Part shown: positions 36,278 to 44,807 of the stretch, one piece after another
Layout of the letters: each line of letters begins with the position of its first letter
How positions within the stretch are numbered: the first letter of the stretch is position 1
Source of the DNA: Nostoc sp. RI_552
Lineage (GTDB): Bacteria > Cyanobacteriota > Cyanobacteriia > Cyanobacteriales > Nostocaceae
Direction of reading: 5' to 3'
NCBI GenBank assembly: GCA_016124525.1
Contig: WGNO01000035.1
Location: forward strand, 1-64,000
Length of the DNA: 64,000 nt
Made by a program: the position numbers and the translations under genes
Notes under the pieces: generated by a model
Databases searched by the model: none
What the model saw: the letters and a program-made list of their open reading frames with translations, nothing else
Told to the model about the DNA's origin: nothing

Positions 36278-37369
36278 TTAACCAATATTATCTATGACTG
36301 GATGGAAGTAGAAAGCAAACCCCAAAACTGTATAAGCAGCTAATAGTAAAATCCCTTCTAACCAATTGGATTCACCATCAGAACTAATACTATTGGCAAT
36401 GAAAACTGACACCACTACAGCCACTAGTTCAAAAGGATTAAAATCCAAATCCATCGGTTTATCAAGTACCCACCCAGCTATCACTAAAACTGGCGCGACA
36501 AATAAAGCAATTTGCAGACTTGATCCCACGGCTACCGACAGGGAAAGATCCATTTTATTCTTCATGGCTACGGTGATTGCAGTGGCGTGTTCAGCAGCGT
36601 TACCAACTATGGGAACTAAAATCACCCCTGTAAATAGAGATGTCAAACCTAGTTGAGATGTGGCTACTTCCAAAGAACTTACCAACATTTCCGATTCCAC
36701 TGCTACCAACAAAGTACACACTAACAACACCCCACTCCATAACCATATATTGGGTTTGGTATGGTGGGTGTCTTCTGCTTCTATCTCTGCAACACCTACA
36801 TCATATAGATAGGCGTGGGTTTTCATGGAAAAAAGCAGCGTTAGGGTATACACCAGAATTAAGACTAGTGCCACTGCAAGGGAAAGATTTTGCAGAATTT
36901 TTTCACTAATTCCTGTGGAAGTATAATTCACTGCCGTTGGCAAGAGAATGGCAATTACCGCTAAATTCATTGACGAAGCATTTACCCGGGCTACAACCGA
37001 TTGAAATTTTTGTTCCTTGTAGCGCAGTCCACCCAAAAGCATGGAAAAACCCATTACCAGTAACAAGTTACCGATAATCGAACCTGTAATACTAGCTTTC
37101 ACTACATCCACTAAGCCAGCGTTCAGAGCCACTAAAGCTATAATCAACTCTGTCGCATTGCCAAAGGTGGCGTTTAGTAATCCTCCCAAGGTTGGCCCAA
37201 CTACCACGGCTATTTCTTCTGTAGCCGTACCCATCCAGGCCGCTAAGGGTAAAATTGCTAAACCAGCTGTAATAAAGACTATCAAATCTCCCCACTCTAA
37301 AAAGTGGGCTGCTAAAGAAACTGGTATAAACAGTAATAAAATCAGCAAGAGAGTGTTTTTAACTGACAT
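36278..37369 (-). CDS. Calcium/proton antiporter (CaCA/Cax family)
   Basis: 363 residues with about 11 membrane helices. The two Cax alpha repeats are visible: TLGGLLNATFGNATELIIALVAL with GN-A-TEL, and VPIVGNAAEHATAITVAMK with GNAAEHATA. These carry the acidic residues that bind Ca2+. The protein exports or sequesters Ca2+ in exchange for H+ in the cytoplasmic or thylakoid membrane. A short acidic/His segment (EIEAEDTHHTKP) separates the two halves, as in other Cax proteins. It stands alone. Confidence 0.94.
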   Translation of the reverse strand: MSVKNTLLLILLLFIPVSLAAHFLEWGDLIVFITAGLAILPLAAWMGTATEEIAVVVGPTLGGLLNATFGNATELIIALVALNAGLVDVVKASITGSIIGNLLLVMGFSMLLGGLRYKEQKFQSVVARVNASSMNLAVIAILLPTAVNYTSTGISEKILQNLSLAVALVLILVYTLTLLFSMKTHAYLYDVGVAEIEAEDTHHTKPNIWLWSGVLLVCTLLVAVESEMLVSSLEVATSQLGLTSLFTGVILVPIVGNAAEHATAITVAMKNKMDLSLSVAVGSSLQIALFVAPVLVIAGWVLDKPMDLDFNPFELVAVVVSVFIANSISSDGESNWLEGILLLAAYTVLGFAFYFHPVIDNIG

Positions 37370-37877
37370 TTTCTACCTTCAAGTGAGATGATCATGCACA
37401 GATGTTTCTAATTATTCGCAATATATCAAGCACTCTGCAACCAAATACTAGGATACTCTCAAGCATGTGGGCTTTTGTGACAAATTATAATCTTTTGGAT
37501 ATGGTTTTCATTGATTTCAAATCCTTATAGTATTTACTCAATGGTCTACTACAGATGTAAAATAAAATTGCAATTTATAAAGTTTTAGCAAACTTTCGTA
37601 GTAAAAATATCTATCTAAACTAGCATTTTCCGCTAAATATAGGGTTTAATAGAAGAAAAGACTCTAAAATATTTGACAGACGTTGTTAATAAAAAATCCT
37701 AATGTCTGTGAGATAACGCAGATTTACCGCTCTAGTCAAACAATTTTTGGGGAGATTTAACTGTATCCTATACCCATAGTTTTGCTCTATACCGGATTTT
37801 GGATTAAAACCCTTGTAAAAAGGTTTAAAGGCCAAGTTTTGGGCGCGAATGTAAGTTTTTTATTTGGATGAATATAC
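37370..37877. other. Intergenic region between cax and the GH57 gene
   Basis: About 510 AT-rich bases holding the promoters of two divergent genes. I see no small gene, RNA or notable structure. Confidence 0.5.
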
Positions 37878-40595
37878 ATGACTTCTGCTGCTGAAATGCC
37901 AGTGAACCCTGGCACAACCTTTACATCACATTCACTAGCCAACGATACTGATCAGACTGACCCCCTGAAACAGGCCGCTGGTGTATATGTGACGGTGCAT
38001 GGTCATTTTTATCAGCCACCCAGGGAAAACCCTTATTTAGAGGCGATTGAACGTCAACCCAGTGCAGCACCTTTTCATGACTGGAATGAACGCATTCATT
38101 GGGAATGCTATCGCCCCAATGCTTTTGCTAGGGTGTTAAATGACCAGGGCGAAGTATTAGATATTGTCAATAATTACGAATACTTCAGCTTTAATATCGG
38201 TCCAACGCTGATGTCGTGGCTAGAACGCTACGATTTCGAGGTTTATCAGCGAATTTTAGAAGCAGATCTCAAGAGTTCTCAGCGTTTGCATGGTCATGGC
38301 AATGCCATCGCCCAAGTGTACAATCACATCATTATGCCTTTGGCTAATGAACGGGATAAATACACCCAAATTCGTTGGGCAAAAGAAGACTTCCGCTCTC
38401 GTTTTGGACGTGATCCCGAAGGTATGTGGCTAGCGGAAACTGGTGTGGACTATCCCACTTTAGAAGCTTTGGTGGCTGAAAAAATCCGGTTTATTATCCT
38501 TGCACCATCCCAGGCCCAGCGTTGTCGTCCCCTACCAACAGAGAATCATCCCCACCCAGAATGGCAAGAAGTCGGCGGTAGTCAAATTGATCCCACCCGC
38601 CCTTATCGTTGTTATTTAAAGCCAAAACTAAGTACTGCGGCTTCACCTCTGAGCACAACAAAGGAAGGAACTAAAGATATTGATAATTCCCTTCCTTACA
38701 TTGATATTTTCTTTTACGATGGGCCTATTTCCAGGGATATGGGTTTTAGTGATGTGGTTTATAGTTCCAGTCACTTCGCCCGACGTATCGGCTCCGCAGT
38801 GCGTGGAGATCATCGTCCAGCACAATTAATTTCGGTAGCTACAGACGGGGAAACTTTTGGACACCACAAGAAAGGAACCGAGAAAACCTTAGCTTACGCT
38901 TTTGTTGCGGAGTTTCCTAACCATGGTTGGACAGTGACCAACTTTGCTCACTATCTCAGCCTCAATCCTCCCACTTGGGAAGTAGAAATTAAACCAGCAG
39001 CTACAGCTTGGAGTTGCGCCCACGGTGTCAATAGATGGCAGGATGACTGTGGTTGTGGTGGTGAAGGTGGTGTATGGCATCAAAAATGGCGGCGACCGTT
39101 GCGAAATGCTTTAAATTGGCTGCGGGATCAGCTGATTGATGTATATGAGGAAAATGGTAGACAGCTGTTCCGTGACCCCTGGCAAGCGCGAGATGAATAT
39201 ATCCAGGTCATGGGCGATCGCTCTCCTGGGAATATTAATTCCTTCCTGACCCGCCATCAAACCCACAAACTCATAGCAGTAGAACAAGTAGATGCTTTGC
39301 GCTTGTTGGAAATGCAGCGTCATGCTTTGCTGATGTTCACTAGTTGTGGCTGGTTTTTTGAAGAAATTTCTCGCCCAGAAGGTACGCAGATTCTCCGCTA
39401 TGCCGCCCGTGCCTTAGAATTGGCTGGAGACGTGGCAGGTGTACAGTTAGAAAAAGGTTTCCTCAAACGCTTAGGGTTAGCTCCCAGTAATGTAGATATC
39501 TTTAAAAATGGTGCGGAAGTGTATCGGCAAATGGTACAAACTGCCCAAGTCAGCGTTAAACAAGTAGCTGCACATTATGCTATTACTTCTTTATTTGGTA
39601 ATCACAAATCCACAGAAAAGCCAAATCCCCATGTCACAAAACAAACTACTAAATATCCTCATCCTGATCAAAAGCGGGTTTATTGCTACACAATCAATGA
39701 GATAGATTACCAACTCCAACGCATGGGATCATTGACACTGGCGGTAGGACATTTAAAGCTGGTGTCAGAAATTACCTGGGAAAGTGAAAATTTGGTCTTT
39801 GCCGTCCTGCATTTAGGTGGCTGGGATTTCCATTGCTGCACTCAATTATTTACCGGACGACGTGATTACAGCCAATTGAAAGAAAAGCTGTTTATAGCAT
39901 TGCGTCAGGCGAGCGCGTCTCACGCTATTTTGGTGATGACACAGCTATTTAAAGAAGATACGTTCAGTTTGCAGAATCTTTTTGCAGAAGAACGTCACCG
40001 AATTATGCGCTTACTTAGTCAGGAAACACTGACACGTCTAGACCAACTGTATACCCAAACATACCGTGATAATTATGGCGTGTTGATGGCATTTCACCGA
40101 GACGAACTAGAAGTTCCCCAAGAGTTGCAGGTGGCAGCAGAGATTGCCTTGGGATCACGTTGTATGATGATATTGCGATCGCTTGAGCAAGATATCACAG
40201 AACCAACACCGAGCTTAAATCACATTGCAGAACTAGAAGCGATCGCTACTGAGGCCAAACACCTACATTGTCGGCTCAATATTCCCGAAGGTAGGCAGAT
40301 ATTAGAACAGTTGATCACGCGATTACTTTGGCAATTGTTGCACGATATCCATGGCAGTTTGGCTACAGAAATCCAAACTTTAGAACGCTTAATTGATGTC
40401 AGCTATCAGCTAAATATCGGTATATCCCTGCACAGATCTCAAGAGTTGTACTTTAGTTGTCTGCACAGTCAAATTGTGCCCCTATGTGTCACATCTTTAA
40501 TCAGTCAAGAGGACAATCATCAATGTCGTCAATTCCTAAAATTAGGACAAAAGTTAGCAGTTGATGTGAGCCATATTTTGAGTAAGTTTGATTAA
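37878..40595 (+). CDS. Glycoside hydrolase family 57 protein with DUF3536
   Basis: 905 residues. The N-terminal GH57 domain (~35-420) starts VTVHGHFYQPPRENPYLEAI and contains WNERIHWECYRPNAF, GMWLAETGVDYPTLEAL (the usual place of the nucleophile Glu), and VATDGETFGHHKKGTEK with the acid/base Asp region. The rest (~440-905) is the DUF3536 domain that accompanies this subfamily. GH57 enzymes act on alpha-glucans, so a role in glycogen metabolism is likely, but the exact reaction is not known. A short Ser/Pro/Thr-rich insertion at ~258-278 is variable. Confidence 0.9.
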   Translation: MTSAAEMPVNPGTTFTSHSLANDTDQTDPLKQAAGVYVTVHGHFYQPPRENPYLEAIERQPSAAPFHDWNERIHWECYRPNAFARVLNDQGEVLDIVNNYEYFSFNIGPTLMSWLERYDFEVYQRILEADLKSSQRLHGHGNAIAQVYNHIIMPLANERDKYTQIRWAKEDFRSRFGRDPEGMWLAETGVDYPTLEALVAEKIRFIILAPSQAQRCRPLPTENHPHPEWQEVGGSQIDPTRPYRCYLKPKLSTAASPLSTTKEGTKDIDNSLPYIDIFFYDGPISRDMGFSDVVYSSSHFARRIGSAVRGDHRPAQLISVATDGETFGHHKKGTEKTLAYAFVAEFPNHGWTVTNFAHYLSLNPPTWEVEIKPAATAWSCAHGVNRWQDDCGCGGEGGVWHQKWRRPLRNALNWLRDQLIDVYEENGRQLFRDPWQARDEYIQVMGDRSPGNINSFLTRHQTHKLIAVEQVDALRLLEMQRHALLMFTSCGWFFEEISRPEGTQILRYAARALELAGDVAGVQLEKGFLKRLGLAPSNVDIFKNGAEVYRQMVQTAQVSVKQVAAHYAITSLFGNHKSTEKPNPHVTKQTTKYPHPDQKRVYCYTINEIDYQLQRMGSLTLAVGHLKLVSEITWESENLVFAVLHLGGWDFHCCTQLFTGRRDYSQLKEKLFIALRQASASHAILVMTQLFKEDTFSLQNLFAEERHRIMRLLSQETLTRLDQLYTQTYRDNYGVLMAFHRDELEVPQELQVAAEIALGSRCMMILRSLEQDITEPTPSLNHIAELEAIATEAKHLHCRLNIPEGRQILEQLITRLLWQLLHDIHGSLATEIQTLERLIDVSYQLNIGISLHRSQELYFSCLHSQIVPLCVTSLISQEDNHQCRQFLKLGQKLAVDVSHILSKFD

Positions 40596-40704
40596 AGGAA
40601 ATCTTTGGGGTGTGTTGTTATAAAGGACAATGCACCATTTTTTTTACCCACAGGTTTACGGATGTGTTAAGAGGCTGTTGGTAAAAAAGCATTAGTCAAA
40701 GCAA

Positions 40705-40767
40705 TGACTTCAGCTACTCTAGTGGAGGGAGCCAGGGAATAAATGAAGAGTCTCATTGCTGAAGTCA
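40705..40767. other. Inverted repeat after the GH57 gene
   Basis: TGACTTCAGC (40705-40714) pairs with GCTGAAGTCA (40758-40767) around a 43-base loop, in the 298-base gap between the GH57 and psiE-like genes. The adjoining CAATGA/TCATTG can pair alternatively. No T-run follows, so terminator function is uncertain. Confidence 0.4.
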
Positions 40768-40893
40768 GTTGAAATCAACCATTTTATCCTCACCGACCCC
40801 AGAGGTTGATGTGAAAAAGTTCTCCAGAATAACTTTTAAAATTGTGAATTGCCTAAGATAAATTTAGAAGAAACTAAAATATCTGGAGTTACT

Positions 40894-41355
40894 ATGCCAA
40901 AGCGGGTGATTGCAGAAGTAAAAAGTTGGTTTAAACGAGGAAGAATTGTTGGGAATTTAGAAATTTTCCAAGACTTCATTGTTATTTCCCTGTGCTTAGG
41001 CTTATTTGGTGTGATGCTGATCCGATTGGGAGATATGTTTTACTCCTTTTTACATCCATTAGATTTACGGGAAGTAACATCTGATATTTTATTTATTTTG
41101 ATTTTAGTAGAGTTATTTCGACTCTTAATTGATTATTTACAAGAGCAGCGTATTTCTGTGGGCGCAGCAGTAGAAATTACTATTGTTTCCGCACTGCGCG
41201 AAGTCATTTTACGAGGCGTCCTGGAAATTCCTCGTGAGCAAATTTTGGCAATTTCTGTATTTTTAGCAGTCTTAGCCACAATCCTCGGCACTTTACCTTG
41301 TATATCTCTGTTTTTTGAAAATTTAAAAGCTAGCACTTCCGAGACCACAGATTAA
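40894..41355 (+). CDS. PsiE-like small membrane protein
   Basis: 153 residues from the ATG at 40894, which has GGAG six bases upstream; a longer frame would start at a TTG. Four membrane helices are visible (FIVISLCLGLFGVMLIRLG; DILFILILVELFRLLIDYL; AAVEITIVSALREVILRGVL; ILAISVFLAVLATILGTL). The pattern LFRLLIDYLQEQRISV then ALREVI matches the PsiE (phosphate-starvation-inducible) family. Molecular function is unknown. A terminator follows, separating it from the Zorya-like operon. Confidence 0.82.
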   Translation: MPKRVIAEVKSWFKRGRIVGNLEIFQDFIVISLCLGLFGVMLIRLGDMFYSFLHPLDLREVTSDILFILILVELFRLLIDYLQEQRISVGAAVEITIVSALREVILRGVLEIPREQILAISVFLAVLATILGTLPCISLFFENLKASTSETTD

Positions 41356-41389
41356 ATATGGCCATAACTATGGCAATTGCAGTTACTAT

Positions 41390-41414
41390 AGAGACATTCA
41401 GTGTCTCTTTTTTT
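41390..41414 (+). terminator. Rho-independent terminator after the psiE-like gene
   Basis: AGAGACA (41390-41396) pairs with TGTCTCT (41402-41408) over a 5-base loop and runs into TTTTTTT. It isolates the following operon from upstream transcription. Confidence 0.85.
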
Positions 41415-41567
41415 GTAAAGGTAAAGATTATTACCCTTGACTAAAGATGACAAAAATTACACAACTTCCATAACCGACAAAATAGATTCGTGTCTTCTCT
41501 GGATCTGTGGTTCGTTATTAAAAATATTCCTACCTCTTTATTGGAATATGCGTCTTCCATTAGCTTG

Positions 41568-41573
41568 TATAAT
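41568..41573 (+). promoter_or_regulatory. Possible -10 element of the Zorya-like operon
   Basis: TATAAT lies 60 bases before the first start codon of the operon, preceded by TTG. TTGGAA at 41541-41546 is the nearest -35-like word, but the spacing (21 bases) is too long, so this is a tentative call. Confidence 0.35.
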
Positions 41574-41632
41574 GATTGAGTTATCTATCCTACCTCACAC
41601 AGCCATCGTCCCTTGGGGGTGAGCAAACGTAT

Positions 41633-42010
41633 ATGATACAGTGGAAACCACCTTTGATAGAGTTAGTCAAAGAAATTATCGCGATCAATCAAGGCTGGAA
41701 GTTAGCTGAGGAAATCGGTGATTATGCTTCCGCCCTATCAGACTCACTAGCTGAGTTAAAAAATCGGTTACAAGTACAACTTTTACGGAATTACGCTCCT
41801 GAAAAAGTTTATTTGCAAATTGATACCTCTACAGACAGCACAGAAATGGAAGAACTCTATGGGTTGATTCTGCGGGAACCCATAGAAGGTTATTGGAACG
41901 CTGCTCATCTTCCAGTACGTGTTGCTGAGAAATTATTGTCTGCTCAAGAAATAGAACAATTCATCATCCCATTAGAAGTTGAGAAGAAACATGATTCTAA
42001 CTGTGCTTAA
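41633..42010 (+). CDS. Unrecognised small protein leading the Zorya-like operon
   Basis: 125 residues from the ATG at 41633; GGTGAG about nine bases upstream supports it, while the longest frame starts at a TTG 57 bases earlier. I do not recognise any domain. Residues 1-~55 look helical (IELVKEIIAINQGWKLAEEI, then LAELKNRLQVQLL); the rest is mixed, with YLQIDTSTDSTEMEELYGLI and a helical LPVRVAEKLLSAQEIEQF. There is no signal peptide or membrane helix, so it is probably cytoplasmic. Its last 20 bases overlap the zorA-like start, so the two are translationally coupled. The position suggests a structural, immunity or effector role in the same system, but no function can be assigned. Confidence 0.7.
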   Translation: MIQWKPPLIELVKEIIAINQGWKLAEEIGDYASALSDSLAELKNRLQVQLLRNYAPEKVYLQIDTSTDSTEMEELYGLILREPIEGYWNAAHLPVRVAEKLLSAQEIEQFIIPLEVEKKHDSNCA

Positions 42011-44135
42011 TATTTTTTGGCAAAATACTTTTTTTCATTGGATTATTGTGATTGTTTTTCTGGTGGCGCTAATAGCGGTAATACTCGAAAGTGGATTTCT
42101 GCATAGTTTTTTCAATAGGTTTTCAATATTTAGAAATCAGGAAAAAAATCAAAAAATTATTAAACGCTTGAAAAGAAAACTTAGATTTCTGTATGAGCCT
42201 TCTAGTTCTATAGATATAAATCTGAAAGAAAATGAAGAAATTATTGAATACTTGAAAGAAAACAAACCGAGTGATGAAACTTCAAAAGTTTTAAGTCTAA
42301 CTTTAAGAAATTCAGATGATAAAGTATCCCGGTGGCTCGAAAAGCATTTAGTTAGGATTCGTGAGAATAATGATGGTAATTTCCACGCCCAAGTTGAGGG
42401 GGGAAGATTTGTATTATTACAATATCCAACTGTTTTCACCCGTTCTATTCCTAGTAGTTTTTGGCGTTTTGTACCTACTATTCTCATTGCCATTGGTGTT
42501 TTAGGGACTTTTTATGGTATTCAAGAAGGACTATCGAAAATAGATATCAGCAATATTGAGCAAAATAGTTCTAACTTATTAGAAGCTAGCGTTCAGCTAC
42601 TACGAGGTATGAAAACTGCTTTTTCTACCTCATTGATGGGATTAGGCTCTAGCAGTATATTCACTATTGTATTAGCAATTGCAGAAGAACGAAAACGCCA
42701 ACGTATTAAGGAAGTACGCCATGAACTAGATAAAATTGCTTTTGTCCAAAGTCCTGCAAGAGTTTTATCTCGGTTAAAATTTGATGCTATTGATGGAGCA
42801 GCAAAAAGTCTGGAGGAAACTGCTGGAACTATCACAACTTCATTTACAAAATTAATTGAAGCACAAGGTAAACTAAGTCCTGATGCTATTGGTAGAGCAA
42901 TAGGACAAGAGATGTATCCCATTTTTGAGGGTATTAAAGAAGAACTATCACTATTAAAAGACATTAAACATGACCAAGGTGGAGAAATTTTAAAGAATTT
43001 AATTAGAGAACAAAGAGAACAATTAATTGAACCCCTGATAGCTGAACTAAACAGAAGCGCAAAACTCACTCAGGAAGCTTCTCAAGCTGTCCATGAACTC
43101 AAAAAAGAACTCGGTGGAATTTCTCAAAGTCTCAGCCAATCTGTAAATACTATCCAAAGATTCCAAGAGGATACTTTAGTAAAATTGCAAGATTTTGCTG
43201 GTAATTTACAGTTTATTTTAAACGAATTTCGTTCTGATACTCAAGGAGTAATGGAGCGCGTTTCTACAGAAATTCAGTCAGCAGTTAATGCTAGTGTTCA
43301 GGCTATAGATGCTCAAAAAATTGCTTTTGAAAGTAGCGCCAGTCAAGCAGCTAATACTTTTAGAGGTATTCGCGAAGACTTACAAGCAGCATTACATACC
43401 CAAGCTGAAATAGAACGCCAAATGCTTCAGGAGTTTCAAGATAGAACTGTAGCTATTATCACTACACAAACTGAAAGCATTACTACAGTTGGAAATGAAG
43501 CATCTCGATTAATGGATGCAGCTAGAGAAAATTTAATATCTACCCTCTCCAATATTGATACAATGCTGCAAAACACTCGCATCACTGTACAGGAAGAGTT
43601 ACAACAATTTCGTCTGAACTATCAAGAAGCTTTACAAAATTTCTTCACTAGCCAACATGAGTTATTAGAAGAAACTTTAGGTGAGCAACGTCAAGGGCTA
43701 GCTCAGGTAGTCAATGATTTACAGACGGCTTTTAACGATGAATACGAAAGACGCTTAAGGTTATCCGCAGGGATAGAGGAAACCATGACAAGAATTCAGG
43801 AAACGGTTCGTATTATGAATAACTTTGCCAATGCTGTAGGTTTACACTCAGGAGAAAGACTAGAGCAAATTATAGAAATTTCTCGATTGCTGGGTTCAGA
43901 AGCTACTAGGATTGAGAAAGTTTATGCAGGTATGATTGAACAATTGAATCAAGCTTTAGCCATGAGTAATCAACATTTAGTTACTTACTTAGAACAAGCA
44001 TCTGCATCTGAAAGAGTCTTTTTCACTCAAGCTGATGAAGCCACCGCTAGGATTTCTCACCAATTACTCCAAGCTGCTAATTACTTAGTAGCTGCGGAAG
44101 CTTATCGTCGTGATCAAAACAATCATAATAGTTAA
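41991..44135 (+). CDS. zorA: ZorA-like MotA/TolQ/ExbB motor protein with long coiled-coil tail
   Basis: 714 residues from the ATG at 41991; the longer frame starts at a TTG inside the preceding gene. Membrane helices are visible at ~15-35 (HWIIVIVFLVALIAVIL), ~158-178 (PTILIAIGVLGTFYGI, the TolQ/MotA-type G-T-F-Y-G segment) and ~208-231 (TAFSTSLMGLGSSSIFTIVL). From ~255 to the end runs a long, mostly helical tail rich in Gln, Glu and Ala (for example EASQAVHELKKELGGISQ). This is the ZorA plan: a proton-driven membrane motor with a long intracellular tail thought to pass an infection signal from the envelope to effectors. Tail length is like type I Zorya. zorB-like follows after 5 bases. Confidence 0.86.
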   Translation: MILTVLNIFWQNTFFHWIIVIVFLVALIAVILESGFLHSFFNRFSIFRNQEKNQKIIKRLKRKLRFLYEPSSSIDINLKENEEIIEYLKENKPSDETSKVLSLTLRNSDDKVSRWLEKHLVRIRENNDGNFHAQVEGGRFVLLQYPTVFTRSIPSSFWRFVPTILIAIGVLGTFYGIQEGLSKIDISNIEQNSSNLLEASVQLLRGMKTAFSTSLMGLGSSSIFTIVLAIAEERKRQRIKEVRHELDKIAFVQSPARVLSRLKFDAIDGAAKSLEETAGTITTSFTKLIEAQGKLSPDAIGRAIGQEMYPIFEGIKEELSLLKDIKHDQGGEILKNLIREQREQLIEPLIAELNRSAKLTQEASQAVHELKKELGGISQSLSQSVNTIQRFQEDTLVKLQDFAGNLQFILNEFRSDTQGVMERVSTEIQSAVNASVQAIDAQKIAFESSASQAANTFRGIREDLQAALHTQAEIERQMLQEFQDRTVAIITTQTESITTVGNEASRLMDAARENLISTLSNIDTMLQNTRITVQEELQQFRLNYQEALQNFFTSQHELLEETLGEQRQGLAQVVNDLQTAFNDEYERRLRLSAGIEETMTRIQETVRIMNNFANAVGLHSGERLEQIIEISRLLGSEATRIEKVYAGMIEQLNQALAMSNQHLVTYLEQASASERVFFTQADEATARISHQLLQAANYLVAAEAYRRDQNNHNS

Positions 44136-44140
44136 TAATC

Positions 44141-44785
44141 ATGAATGATTTTACTGAGTGGGAACAAGAATCTCAAACAGAAGAAGATAATTCCAGTGTT
44201 TTACTCTCCATTGGAGATATGATGTCTGGATTATTAATGATATTTGCTTTATTGTTCATTACTGTTTCGTTACAGTTGAGTCAAAGAGAAAAACCTAAGC
44301 AAGATGTGATTGCAGAAGTGATTTCTGCTTTAAACTCCAATGATGTCAATGTAGAAGTTAATGCCAAAAACGGAGAGGTCACTCTTGCAGAAAGTATACT
44401 TTTTGCAGAAAATAGTGCAGAATTAACTCCTAGGGGTCAAAATTTTCTACAGAAGTTTATCCCTGTTTATAGCAATGTAATTTTTTCCAAGCCTGTATAT
44501 GAGGATGTAATCACGCGGGTAGTGATTGAAGGACACACTAGTTCTAAGGGTAATTACAACGCAAATTTACAACTGAGTTTGTTAAGGTCTTTTTCAGTCG
44601 CTGAATATATCTTCTCTCCCAAGATGCAATTTAAAAGTAAATCAAAGCTGAGTGAAAAAATCATTTCCTCTGGAAGGGGAGAAATTGAAGCTCGTCAAGA
44701 GATTGACTACCCCAAAGATAGAAAAGTAACTTTTCAATTGCAATTTAAAGGAGAGGATTTGTCTGATATTTTTCAACGAAAATAA
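44141..44785 (+). CDS. zorB: ZorB-like MotB/OmpA stator partner
   Basis: 214 residues. A short cytoplasmic N-terminus precedes one membrane helix (IGDMMSGLLMIFALLFITV) with an Asp at residue 26, the position expected for the proton-carrying aspartate of MotB/ExbD/ZorB proteins. The C-terminal ~120 residues are an OmpA-like peptidoglycan-binding domain (GEVTLAESILFAENSAELT, VVIEGHTSSKGNYNANLQLS, RKVTFQLQF near the end). It would anchor the ZorA motor to the cell wall. It is short next to enteric ZorB (~246 residues). The zorC-like gene begins 22 bases later. Confidence 0.86.
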   Translation: MNDFTEWEQESQTEEDNSSVLLSIGDMMSGLLMIFALLFITVSLQLSQREKPKQDVIAEVISALNSNDVNVEVNAKNGEVTLAESILFAENSAELTPRGQNFLQKFIPVYSNVIFSKPVYEDVITRVVIEGHTSSKGNYNANLQLSLLRSFSVAEYIFSPKMQFKSKSKLSEKIISSGRGEIEARQEIDYPKDRKVTFQLQFKGEDLSDIFQRK

Positions 44786-44807
44786 CTTTTACTAAACAAA
44801 AATCATC

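Noticed and set aside
37878-40595. GH57 protein as part of a defence or secretion system
   Set aside because: DUF3536/GH57 proteins are ordinary cyanobacterial alpha-glucan enzymes; nothing around it suggests otherwise.
40894-41355. PsiE-like gene as the first gene of the Zorya-like operon
   Set aside because: A clear rho-independent terminator (41390-41414) and ~280 bases separate it from the operon.
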